Assembly: GCA_027574665.1 (NCBI GenBank)
Contig: CM050648.1
Span: 62,022,863-62,086,862, forward strand
Length of the DNA: 64,000 nucleotides
Direction: 5' to 3'
Source of the DNA: Rhynochetos jubatus
Taxonomy: Eukaryota; Chordata; Aves; Eurypygiformes; Rhynochetidae
The notes below the pieces were generated by a model. The model did not search any database. It was not told where the DNA came from and saw only the letters and a list, made by a program, of their open reading frames with translations. The position numbers were made by a program, and so were the translations under genes. The first letter of the stretch is position 1; each line of letters begins with the position of its first letter. This document shows, piece after piece, positions 14,344 through 25,107 of this stretch.

Positions 14344-15149
14344 ATCTATCTGAGCTGTTACAGTACTAATAGTTTTCAATAATGCTTGGTCTTTCTGGTT
14401 GTCCAGCTACTATTGATAAGAAACCCACCTATAGCATCCTTTCAAAAGAGGATTCTTTCCTTGTTTTGATGAAAACTTTTTGAACACAAAAAATCACTGT
14501 GAAATACAAAAGGACTTTGAGAAGAGATTTTTCATACGTTGAGATAGGACCATTTTCTAATGCCTGTGAAATATGTAGGATTAAAGAGTTGTATCATCTT
14601 CAGTGAAAACATGGAAGACCTTCAAGAGAGCTAACTTTAAATGCCCACAAACATATAAAGTGGAAGATTTATTCCATACCTCTGAAAATTATAATCCATA
14701 CTTACATTTATAAATAAGCATTTAATTATTGAAAACTGAAGAATGGATAAAATCTTACAAGTATTTCACTTACAGGATTTCCAAACCAATTATTAAGATA
14801 TGTTTTGTAAAGTAAAACTACCTCACTCCTCAAATATTTTTAACACAAACAAAAGCCTTTGCTTCTACAAAATCTCTTGCGCAAATTTCCCTTTGGAGCA
14901 CACGTGCCAAATTTTCTGCAGTCTGGCAGAGGATAATGCTGTCACTGCTGTGGTCATTATGGGCAACTGTGAATTTTGCCAGGTTAGAGTCATGAATATG
15001 CGAAACAAGGGTGGAATTCGGACCAACAGGAAATTTGATGTGTACACTCAGCTATTTCCTACATTTTCTATATGCCCAATAATGCTGAAAGAAAGTAAAG
15101 TAAAAAAAAAAGAACAAATCCTCAATGCATTTTGAAAGGCAGATGGGAT

Positions 15150-15310
15150 TCACCAGCAGCTCTCCTATAGCATAATAATTTTTGTACTGAGTCCATGACT
15201 TCTGGATGACCTGAAGGATTTCTTTTAGAAAGGCATCCAATCTGGACTTTAAAATTCCTAGTTGTTCCAATAGTTAATTATCATTAATACTAAAATAGAA
15301 GAAAAGGAAA
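15150..15310 (-). mobile_element. Probable ancient CR1-type LINE scrap
   Basis: The order AAAGGCATCCAATCTGGAC, TTTAAAATTCCTAG, CCAATAGTTAATTA follows the reverse-complement pattern of old amniote CR1 3' regions (lead-in, pairwise spacing, GTTAATTA block). It is strongly diverged and its edges are uncertain. Confidence 0.35.
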
Positions 15311-17481
15311 AAATAAAGGAAAGAAAAAGAAAATTCTAGCTGTTTGATCTGCATATGCCTTTGACTGCTAGGATAGAAGCCTCTGCAGTCAGAAATCTTC
15401 TTTTTTAGAACCTCACAGTCTATGATCATGGCAATTTTTGCCAGCTCCTTTGCTTCACCAAAGTAATTTTGAAATGATAAAAGGCTTGCGTACATTTAAG
15501 AAGAACTATAATGTGGGGGAAAAAATTATATCATGAGATGAAATTAAATTTTATTACAGCACACTACATGCTGGACTCCTCACTCAAGTCCACTTAAGTC
15601 AGTAGGAATTTTGTTTGAGGGAAGCTATCAGAATTTGTCCTAGATTTTGTTTGATGGCAAAAATGAAGGAATGAAAGCAAGCAGGCAGGAAGGAACCTGG
15701 TGACTCACATCACAGCGCTCAGTATGGTATATACAGTCCTGGTATGTTGAACTCTCTAAACCATATAAAGGGGAGCTAGAAATGTGGGAATACTATAACA
15801 GATCATATCAACAGTCCCCCTAGCTTGGTACTTGGTATTCAACAGCAGCTACAAGTTATCTGAAGCGTGTTTAAATCTGAATAATAAATATAGGAAAAAG
15901 ATCCATATAGAAATGTTTCTGGCTTACTCGAAAATTGAATGGATGTTTATGTCCTGGATTAACAAGGATTATCCACTCCATAGATTACTACCCTACCTCA
16001 AAGATAGTGTTACTAGTGACATAATTAATCTTTCTTTTTTTTTTTTTAATTCTTTAACTTCAATATCTTAAGCCACTGAGTTCCACATAATACGAAAGAT
16101 ATGGGAAAAGATTTTCACTTACTAGCCTTCTTCATAATTTTCTATCATCTTTATATATTTTACAAATAATATTTATAAACAAATAATTCCCTCTAATTAT
16201 AAAACAATTTTATTGTCTTTCATTGTGTCTCCCTTTGACTTTTTTTTTAAAACTGCCACTTTAAAAGATAACAACACTCAGACAACCTACTATACCTCTG
16301 TTTATTTTTGTGACATTTTTTAGACATGATTATTTCTGATCTTTTTAGAAGATAGAAACAGACAGTGGGAGATTAGAGCTGAAAATGTACAATATGCATG
16401 GTTCTCATCAAATTATATACTAATAGAGCTGCTATCATCATGAGTTTTAAAATACTCTGATACAATGCAAACTGTTGATTTTGGCAGGAGAGAATGTAGA
16501 AAATATCAGTGTTGGAAGAAATTATGTGAAACTTCTTTTTTTTCCAAATTTATTTTTTCCATAAAATATAACACGACACCTGTTTAGTTTGTATTATTCT
16601 TTCTACTACACATTGCTTCAAACTTCTCAATGTGGAATTTCATTTTCATCATAGAAGTTGTTTGATTAAAACTTTCCTTCTTATATTGTTCTCAGACATT
16701 TTCAATGTGAGCTATTATAAATCATGTTATTTCAATAGCATATTTTACCACCTTTCATCTTTTATACTACACTTTTATAACTACTTAATTACTATAATAA
16801 AGCCAAAGAAGGTCTTTCAGGCACCTTCTTACTAAGAGAAGGAACACCTTATGGCCTGAGATGCTGAAGTAGCATTTAGAAAAATGGTCATATCTTTTTT
16901 TTTTCTACTTCCTTTATCTTTAATGATAAAACACAAGTCTGTGTTTCAACTCCTTGAAGATAAAATAGGCTTACTTCTTTCAGGCCTCAAGGAATGTTAG
17001 ACAGATAATTTGATCAATATATACAAAAAGAACTGGATCCATCAATGTTAAGTGTAACAAAAAGTATAATGCTAAATAGTGCATATTGAACCTATACATT
17101 TATCTTTTTTTTTATTATTATTATTTATCTTTATTTTAAATCAATTACAAAACTATGAAAGAAATGTTTACCATAAGTCTACTTAAATTCTGGACTCAAC
17201 TGGGAAGACTGGACAAACAAATTTTCTCAAAAGGTTTTTTTGACTCCATGAGTTATAATCAACTCTTTACTTCTGCCTTCATTCAGGTTATCTAGCACTA
17301 AAGTGGAATTCAAAGATCTCAATCATTTTGCTGTGATTTTTTTTGCTAACCAATACATAAAACATTTACTATCCATCATTTCCCTGAAAGATATTTATGA
17401 AATATATTTCTTTTAGAAACTCAGCACTAGATTCAGAAAGACAGACTGGTTTCTAAAAGGCCTAGTGGGGGGTTCTAAAGA

Positions 17482-17504
17482 AGCTAATTCAGTTTGAATT
17501 AGCT
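17482..17504. repeat. Short perfect inverted repeat
   Basis: Arms AGCTAATTCA and TGAATTAGCT flank a 3-base loop in NETO1 intron 3. Each arm holds a TAAT/ATTA homeodomain core. It may be a binding site or chance. Confidence 0.6.
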
Positions 17505-18549
17505 ATACATCTTTGAAGATCTCCCTTGGAACTAGTTGTATCTTTAGTTAAAGAAATATTTCTATAATTCCTGGTTCCATAATTTTTAGTTAATAATTCT
17601 GTCCATCCAAGCATGGATAGAACACACGAGTGCTGTATTTTGCATGTATTCACAACTCATGAATGAATCTTCTTGGTTCCGGTGACTTACCATTCTGTAC
17701 CTGATTCATCTTTTCTGCTCTTGAGCTCTGACAGTATCTAATTTCTATCACTTTCCACAGATTCATTTTTACAACAATTCCTTCAACATCTACCGTACTA
17801 AGACTGACGAAAGGAAACTGCATAACTTGCTTGTGATACACGTCTAGCCTTTCTTACATCACCTCCATGCCTGCAATTGTCTACTCTTTAAAAACTGTGT
17901 CTTACAGCAGTTCACTGTTAACATTTATTCTTTTCTGGTTCGGTTTGGTGGTTTGGGTTTCTTTTTCCATTTACCTCATTTCTCATGAACACTTGAACGG
18001 AAAATCATTTTTACACTTCTTCCTATATGCTTGTTTTCTATATGACTTTCTTTACTGTACTTTGCCTAGCTATGCTTGTCATCACTGATTCAGTTATGAT
18101 AAGTTTAAAGTACCTATATGAAAGTCAAAAACACTTTTGTTTCCTGTGTTACATTTTTGTTCATTTTAAAATATTCTTTCTTCTGTCATGTTACAGCATT
18201 TTAGGTCTTATTTGTTCTTTGAATATCCTGAAATAAATTATACAGTGTTTATTGCTAAGTGGCTCATGCATGCTTACCACCTGAACTAATTTATGAGTGA
18301 TGTCAGGAAATAAATCAAGTACTTTCCAGTATTTCTTAACATGCTCTACACATTTTTTAAATTTTTACAAAAAAAAAAAAAAGATAAAGCAAAAGTGGAG
18401 AGATAGAGCTTCTCTAAATCTTGTGTCTTGAGAAGATAAATCACGAGCATATAGACTTTACATACTCCTCACATATAATGAAATAAAAATACTATTTTTT
18501 TGGTTTTGTATGGTTGATGAAAGAATATAAAGATTCTTTGGCTGGTCAC

Positions 18550-18687
18550 CTTCTATAATGTAGACACACTCTCTGTCAGGAGGATACTTGTTGGGGTAAT
18601 TGGGAGAAGTGAAGATGCCTCCTTCTGCATTTTTTGTCCAAGTTCCACACTGCACTGGTTTCTGTCCTTCGGAAGTAGTTTGCTTTT
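18550..18687 (-). CDS. NETO1: NETO1 coding exon 3 (start of CUB domain 1, residues 28-74)
   Basis: This exon has acceptor ATCATTTCACAG. Codon 28 is split (G|AA, Glu), followed by 45 codons and one base of codon 74. After a short linker ([12 protein letters not shown]) the first CUB domain begins at Cys41. It holds GTWTK, the [13 protein letters not shown] block typical of CUB strand-turn regions, and Cys68, which should pair with Cys41. CUB1 and CUB2 of NETO proteins mediate binding to ionotropic glutamate receptors at the cell surface (family knowledge). The residues [12 protein letters not shown] fit NETO1 rather than NETO2, which has a different GTW segment. The donor is GTGACCAG, off consensus at +5 and +6. 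Confidence 0.97.
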
Positions 18688-20301
18688 CTGTGAAATGATC
18701 ACATTGAGCATTATATAATTAGCACACAAATTATCATGGCCGTATGACACTTACAACTCTCTTACAGAACAAGACAGTCCCTTCTCTCAGCAGCCTAGGC
18801 TTATTTCGGTTGAGATTATGATCATTGACCTGGGGAGAAATGGTGCTGTTCTTTAGGTGTACGAACATATAATTCTTACTCAAAACCTTTTTTCAAAGCA
18901 CAGAAAAGTCTTGGATGTCTAGGGGAAGAAATATTTATATTGCTTTTTATATAATAACCCTGTAGGGAAAGCGTGTGCTCAAGAAATGGGAGACATGAGT
19001 TTCCAACTCATACATCTGAAAAGGCTCAAGGATGTACTCTAACAGCAAGCTACGTGCCATAATACAGGAATACATCAGAGTTGTAAAATCAAGAAAAAAA
19101 CACAGAATTATGATAACATACAAGAATTGGTTTTAATTCGCAGCAGCTTGCCTCCATATTCACCACACAGAGATGGACAGGGGAATTCCTGGATTCTGAT
19201 TCATAGATTACCTTTATTTTTATCCTGCTGTTTGCTGTAAAATTAATAAATAGCTCTGGGGACAGGAATCACAGCCCAGAACCTTCCCCCTCCTAGGTGA
19301 ATCATCAGAGAGCAGAGTCAGACCTTCTTGTTTGCTTTCTTTCTAGCCCTGAAATGCTTGCACTCTTTTCTGCACATTGGCAGAGAGCCTGGAGACAAAG
19401 ACTTGGGTCTGTTCAGGCTGAAGAAAATGAAAAATCACTTCCTGGGCATCATACTTTAACAAGTAGGGTAAATTAAGATGGATTATATAGAGAGAAAAAC
19501 ATCTAGGCTGGTATTAAAAGGAAGAATAGTAGGTTCTAGACCTTACACACGTCTCCAAAGAGGACTCTCTGTTTTGCTCCAAATGAGGTACCTGTATCCA
19601 AGGAGTGTCCCATCTAACTTAAGCCTCTGATGTGTAGAGCCAACTTGTTTGAAGCTCCCTCCCTCTTATGATCAATGGAGGGAGATGGACACCTTCCCAG
19701 GATGATTTTAAACACCTGAGATCTGCTTTATGCCCCTCAAGTGTTTTTCTTACTTCCTGGTCTGTATCCAAACTGAGGACAACATGTATCTTAATTTTCT
19801 GAAATGAATTCAGGCCTGCAGGGACTGAGCATTCAGACAAAAATTCAGACACACACTGTGCTTAGCAACCCTCCCTGCTTGGCTGTCACCACACTTAGCA
19901 GCCAGGGCTTTTAAGAACCTCTTTCTGTTCTCACCCTGCACAGATGCACCCAATTTCTGATTTTTAATTTTACTTCAACAAACAAAAAGATCTTAAAAGT
20001 AGATAGCTTAGTTCCCCATCTGGACTTCCCAGTTTGAAAGTTGGAGCACTTTACAGTCTTTAGTTAGAGTCAGGCTGAATCTTTAGTTAGATCTAGCTGT
20101 GGACCAGGTCCCGAACTTGTTAAAAAAAGTGCCACTGGATTTTTGTGTGTGTCCAAGGATACAAATACTCAAAACAAATGAACAAAGGATGGACACTGGA
20201 AGTAGGTGAACTACTAAAAATTTCAAGACCTACACTAACACCTTAAATCCATTCTTTGGACTCTAATACAATGTCTGAAAAAATGCCTGAAGTTTACATA
20301 C
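18688..20301 (-). other. NETO1: NETO1 intron 2
   Basis: A 1.6-kb intron bounded by GTATGTAA and TTTCACAG, phase 1. It is of mixed composition. I see no recognisable repeat, exon or RNA gene in it. Confidence 0.85.
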
Positions 20302-20355
20302 CTGTTCCTTTTTTGGTTGCCCCAGACAAATGTAGGATTATTAGACTTGCTACAA
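20302..20355 (-). CDS. NETO1: NETO1 coding exon 2 (signal peptide core, residues 10-28)
   Basis: This 54-nt exon has acceptor TTCTCTTTCAG and donor GTATGTAA, both strong. Codon 10 is split (A|TT, Ile). The exon then reads VASLIILHLSGATKKGT and ends on the first base of codon 28. With exon 1 it forms a signal peptide: positive N-terminal region (His, Arg), hydrophobic core IVASLIILHL at residues 10-19, and likely cleavage around residues 21-23 after Ser-Gly-Ala. This directs NETO1 to the secretory pathway. Both ends are phase 1, so exon skipping would keep the frame but remove the signal sequence. The sequence is nearly identical to my memory of mammalian NETO1, whereas NETO2 differs here. Confidence 0.95.
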
Positions 20356-23300
20356 CTGAAAGAGAAATACACATTAGAGATCATAGTGTGATAGTGCCTG
20401 CAATCAAATCAGTTGTAAACATCTATCTTAAAATAATGCAATTAAATAGAATTACTGTAAAAAGACCCAAACATTCATGTTTACTTGCATATTTAAATTG
20501 CATGTTTTGTCTAAGCACATTTCTTTGTGATTGGTCCTTGTAAGCATTTATCTTTGTAAATATATCCAAAAAAAGAGAAGACCTTTAGGGTTAAAACAAA
20601 AAAAAATCCTGAAGCACTGATGTTTCCCTCCTAATTTTTTTTTTTTTTTTTTTTTACATTAGGGGAAAAAACATTTTACCAATACTTGTTTATATAACCT
20701 TAGCTTGGGCCAGTAATAGAAAAGTGGCTGCTTTTAACAGAGACCTGCAAAGTTTCAGTGCCAGTGGTCTCGCTTATGTCTCTCACTGTGGCATAATAAA
20801 ATTTGAAAATGACTACTGGGAGAATGAAAGTGAGGGGTTGGGCTCTTCACATCCATCAAAGCATTTGCAAATCCCCAGTGAAGTAAATTATTTTGTGTGC
20901 TTAACAGTCTCATTAATCTAGTTTGTTTGACTTGTCGAAAGGATTGTTGCTTTGTGCTGCAGTGAATCTGCAGCTCATTTTACAAGTAGAAATCTCCTAT
21001 CTCCAGCCATGATAGTGTAGCTGTGTCTCTTGGGAACAAATGTGGCCTTTCTTAGACGGACTTCAACCTGGAGATAATTCCTGCATTTTGGGGAATTTCT
21101 GAATATAGCACTTTAACTAGAAAATGCTAAGGGGCAAGCACTTAGGCCAGCCGTAGTGAGACGACTTTGGAAGATCAAAGTGACTAGAAAACTATCGGAT
21201 GAAGAAATCATGCACTGATGACAGCATTTTCTTGTCATCACCCATACCTTCTTTGGGTAATGGAGAAAGTGGGATAGCAAGAGCAGAAGAGAACAGATCC
21301 ATCAGTTCCTGGAGTGCTCAGGTTTTCGACCCCAGCTAGTTTGGCGTTAAGCCCGGACACAGTGCCCAGACTGTACTAAAGGTAAAGTGGAGATGAAGTT
21401 GTGTATTTATTCTGGGTATTTTGGATTGATCAGCTGCCATCTGTATTGTTGACTATGATGAGGAATTGATGGACCTGTGGTCTTTAACAAATGTAATTGA
21501 ATGGCACACTTTCCTCTTCTGATTATTGCTGAGAGATGGCAAAAGGCATCATGGGGTAGTAACTGGCTACCTAAATGGTCTTTTCAGAAATGTTGCTTTC
21601 ATCATTTTCAGCTTTTATACTGAAAGTTGTGTGCAATTTTTACCCTGAAGGAGGTGAGTCTCACCATATTTCAAATATTCTGATGGCATTGAGACCTCTA
21701 TTTCTATGCCTTTGACCCTTCCCATGTGACAGAGGGTTTGAGGCATGGATGACGGTTACTTTATTAAACAGGGAAAGGCTGAAGTGCTGGGAAAATCAAG
21801 CTCTGGCAGCATATTCACTATTTCTTGGTCAGGCCCACAGCCGCTGTGTCCTTTTGAATCGCCCAGCTAATAGGGACGGATATTGGCAGAGCTGGTAGTT
21901 AAAAACTCTTCTGTGTCATGGGCATTCAGTGAGAACATTAGATCTTCTGCTCGGATCTGAATGCTACCCAACCATTCATGCCCTTACCCTCCTCAGGGAT
22001 GGATTCTGGAAATAACGTGCTAGCTGGGACTCTGCCCACCAGCTGTGTCAGAATCTGAAGGCAATGAAGGATTCGTCCATTTACTAAGTTGCTCATTTTC
22101 TTTAGCTGTGTTTCATGCAGCGAACATACTGCCTGTAACCCTCACCAGTCAAAACCTAATTTCTCAATAGTGTAAGGTGGATCGGTGCTAGAATATGGAG
22201 TCAGCTACAGGCATTCTTTCTCCCTATGAATTTATGGAAGCTAGAATAGGAACCACAGCAGCTAAACAAATCCTGTGTAAGAAATTTTTCTTCTTAGGCA
22301 GTTAATAACAATTCATATATGATTCTTACAGGTTTATTTCAAGCACTGTTATTTATTAGCTCTTCCCTCCTTTTCTGTATTAAAAAAAATTAAGTTCACA
22401 GAAGAGAGTTGGTCCAAGTCACAGAGATATTATTAAAAAGATGATAGAAAAAACTACAGGTCTTTTGAATTCTAGATGTAACTCCTAGAAAGGGTGCTTC
22501 CAAGTCGCAGAGCAATGTTATTCCAAAGCAGAAAGCTAGAGTTATGTATCACCATGCCAGTATTCATTACTAATAACAATTCAGAATAATCTTGATAATA
22601 AAATGTAATAGACAAGAAGAGGCTAAGAGACTAAGTTTTATCTGGACATAATCACATCCAACATTTGGATGAAGTCAAATATTTCTCTCATATTTTCAAA
22701 AAAACAGAGAAAGCCTCTTTATTTAGTGACATTAACACCGGCATTACCAAAATCTCTGTATTGACTGAAAGTAATTAAAATTATGGGCTTTATGGGAACA
22801 GATAACAAAATATTTTTTACTTAAGCAGTTAAGGCAGTCAATTTTATTGTATGACCCCTTGTCTTTTTCTTTCTCAAGCCACAGGAAAAGAACAGTGCTT
22901 CTCACAGGAAGAAAAAAAGAAAAAAACATATCCCAAAGAGACCAATCACGCAGCCTTCACTCATCCAAAACTGTCACTCAGGAAGCTTTGACAGTACAGC
23001 AATAATATTGTGATTATCTGGGTTTGGGAATTATTTTAAAGAAGTTTCCACCAAATTTCTTGTTGCGTTCTCTCTGTCTTCCTCCTTCCCCTTTCCCACC
23101 TAATCACGGGTGTAATTATAATCATGCTTTCTAGTGCCGCTCTGATTACGCATCTTTGCATCTTTTTGGATTCGTGCATTTTTCCATTACAGGCTGTACA
23201 TTAAGTGATTCCCCTCTTGGCCGGGCAGCTTTTCGGAGGCTGTGATTTGGCCCAGACATGGCTTAGCTTAGCGAAGAGTTGTTGGACAAGCAATACCTGG

Positions 23301-23948
23301 CCATAGCGCTATTATTTTACAGGTGTGGGTGCAGAGAGAGGGGCTGGAACAAACTGTGGCCAGTCAAGCCCCTCCAGTAGAGTGGACCCAATGCAAAACT
23401 GAGGGGGGTCTCATCCACGCAGCCAGGGGGTCTTCAAACAGTAATTGTTACACTCCGGTGCCTCCCTGCTGCTCCCGGAGGATTTCTCTCGAGGGGGCCG
23501 CCCCCTCCCCGCAGTCCGCCGGGATCCGCGCCCGCTGTGGCCGCCCCCGCCGCGGTGTCCAGCGCTGCCCCGCGCCCCCTCTCCCCGCGATACGCCGGTT
23601 CGAGTCCCGGCTGGGGCTGCACCGCACCGCCGCGGACGGCGGGGGCCGCTCTCCCCCCTCTACCCCGTCACGCTGAAAGCCACCAGACGCGTCGCGTCCA
23701 GGTGAAAGCCTCCAGCCCGCAGGAGCGTGCCCCCCCCCCCCCCCCCCCCTCAACTCCCCATGGCGCCGGCAGACACCAGCCCCGCTCTGCTGCACGGCGG
23801 GGTGGTGGGGAAGGGGGTGTTGCGTGTAGGGGGTGAGTTTACCCCGCGCCGCGTCCCGTTACGCTGGTTGTGCAGGCAGCGGAGGGCAGGAGCCCGTACG
23901 CGGTGGCGGAGCTCGGGCGGGGGGGTCAGGATGGGGGGAGATACTCAC
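20356..23948 (-). other. NETO1: NETO1 intron 1
   Basis: This intron separates the start-codon exon from the signal-peptide core. Its promoter-proximal part (23.3-23.9 kb) lies in the CpG island. On the sense strand it holds a 20-base G run (23730-23749 read as C on the plus strand). The part at 23090-23230 is rich in homeodomain-type cores, and 20700-21100 is of unusually even composition without repeats, so both could be regulatory. A 20-base T tract lies near 20636-20655. I see no transposon and no other exon. Confidence 0.85.
23730..23749 (+). repeat. Poly-C tract (20 C)
   Basis: An uninterrupted run of 20 C in the CpG island, within NETO1 intron 1, about 200 bases after the exon 1 donor. 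On the NETO1 sense strand it is a G run. The length is uncertain because such tracts are error-prone in sequencing. Confidence 0.9.
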
Positions 23949-23976
23949 TGTGAAAGAAGCTGCGCCCATGGGTCAT
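23949..23976 (-). CDS. NETO1: NETO1 coding exon 1 (start codon, residues 1-9)
   Basis: This exon starts translation of NETO1, a single-pass neuronal membrane protein known as an auxiliary subunit of kainate receptors and a partner of NMDA receptors. Read on the minus strand, the ATG at 23976 opens MTHGRSFFH plus the first base of codon 10. The match is to the NETO1 N terminus by recall (HGRS followed by HIVASLIIL in exon 2). The donor is GTGAGTAT at 23948-23941. An in-frame TAA at 23988-23986 lies four codons before the ATG, so the frame cannot start further upstream in this exon. The start context has G at -3. The intron phase (1) agrees with exon 2. The 5' untranslated part of this exon continues to higher coordinates, but its transcription start is not visible. 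Confidence 0.93.
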
Positions 23977-24073
23977 GTCTGTTCCTTACACAAGGGGCTT
24001 CGGTCTCCACTAATTCCATTTAGATACGGGAGGACTTCCAGTGGCGGGGAGAGGATGGAAGTAGGAAAAGAAG

Positions 24074-24091
24074 AAAAAAAAAAAAAAAAAA
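24074..24091 (+). repeat. Poly-A tract (T tract on NETO1 sense strand)
   Basis: A run of 18 A. On the NETO1 strand it is T18 followed by a C/T-rich stretch and the trinucleotide AAG near 24040, roughly 100-115 bases upstream of the start codon. This resembles a polypyrimidine tract before a 3' splice site, so a 5'UTR intron is possible. Confidence 0.8.
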
Positions 24092-24228
24092 TCCCGAAGC
24101 CCACACACAGCAGAGCGGAGCAACCCTTCCTCTTGCTCCCTCTCCCTCACCGCCTTCAAATAATCACCGCCGGCTCAATCCCATCACACCCGAGCTACCA
24201 TCAGCACCACCATGAGCGTTGCATCGCG

Positions 24229-24260
24229 GCGGCGGGCAAGGCGGCGGCGGCGGCGGCGGT
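24229..24260. repeat. CGG/CCG trinucleotide repeat in the CpG island
   Basis: An imperfect GCG/CGG run with a pure block of about six units at 24241-24259. On the NETO1 sense strand it reads CCG, about 265-285 bases upstream of the start codon. It may therefore be in the 5' leader or the core promoter. Confidence 0.85.
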
Positions 24261-25099
24261 CCGCGCATCCAGGTGCCGGCGGGCGGCGGCGGGGCGAGCC
24301 GAGCCCCTAGTCACCAGTTTCATACAAAACCAAAAGCAGATCGAAGCATTTCCTGCAGGACTCCGAGCCCAGCGACTTCCAGCCCTTCGGCTTCTTTTGA
24401 TGCATTGAAGAAGGGATTAATGGGTCCGTCATCAGCTCCCTGTGCTTGCTCCTCTGAAGGGGTGGGGGCGGGCGGGAGGGAACCCAAAGAGGAGGGGTGG
24501 GGGGAAGAAAGATTTACCAAATAGGGAATTTAGTCATATTTGTGTGCAATGCGATCCTTACTAGAGAAGAAATCCTTTAACATCGCCCAAATCCATTTTT
24601 GCAAAACCCTCTCTCTGCGCGTAGCGTAGTATCAAGTGTTAGCATCGGCAAGAGGCTGAAAACACATTGCACCGTCTCAAATCCTCTCGGGAATGGATGG
24701 AGCGAGAGAGATGGAAAGGGTAGCGAGATATCCCCTCACTTCTCCAGTCCAGGGCGAGGAGCAGAAGTAAACCCTGGAGACTCTTCCATTCATTCAGTGC
24801 AGGGGAAGGGGAGGGGAAGGGCGGGAGGGTGGCGATGGTGGGGAAAGAAATTATTTCAAAACTAGGAAAGGAAGAGTAAGAGGAAGGGGATTGTTTCCCC
24901 TCCCCTAATCGGTTCAGGCAAAATGCTCATGAGTTCCTCCTTGAACTGCACCTGCCAAAGGCAAATTGAAAAGATTTTCCCCCTTGAGACGCGACTCCTG
25001 CATTTACACACCCCTACACACGCACACACACGCGCACAAAAGGGAGCAATAAAAGTTTAGCTGTTAATCCTCCGGCCGCAGATACGATGATTGCCTCTT

Positions 25100-25107
25100 C
25101 CAATCAG
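25100..25107 (+). promoter_or_regulatory. NF-Y-type CCAAT box
   Basis: The sequence CCAATCAG matches the NF-Y consensus, on the strand opposite to NETO1. NF-Y sites work in both orientations. It lies about 1.1 kb upstream of the NETO1 start codon in the CpG island. Its use is inferred. Confidence 0.35.

Larger units (their letters stand above)
10376..18549 (-). other. NETO1: NETO1 intron 3
   Basis: An 8.2-kb phase-1 intron that splits CUB1. It is AT-rich and includes a 24-base C tract (14320-14343), a probable ancient LINE scrap around 15150-15310, a short perfect hairpin at 17482-17504 and T-rich runs near 16030, 16890 and 17105. No further coding exon was recognised. Confidence 0.85.

Noticed and set aside
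23587-23620. tRNA gene suggested by an exact B-box (GGTTCGAGTCC)
   Set aside because: The T stem has a mismatch at its middle pair, and no matching acceptor stem or anticodon arm is found upstream. It is a chance match in GC-rich DNA.
24196-24222. RE1/NRSF silencer site near the NETO1 start (TCAGCACCACC)
   Set aside because: Only the left half matches. The expected GGACAG right half is absent.
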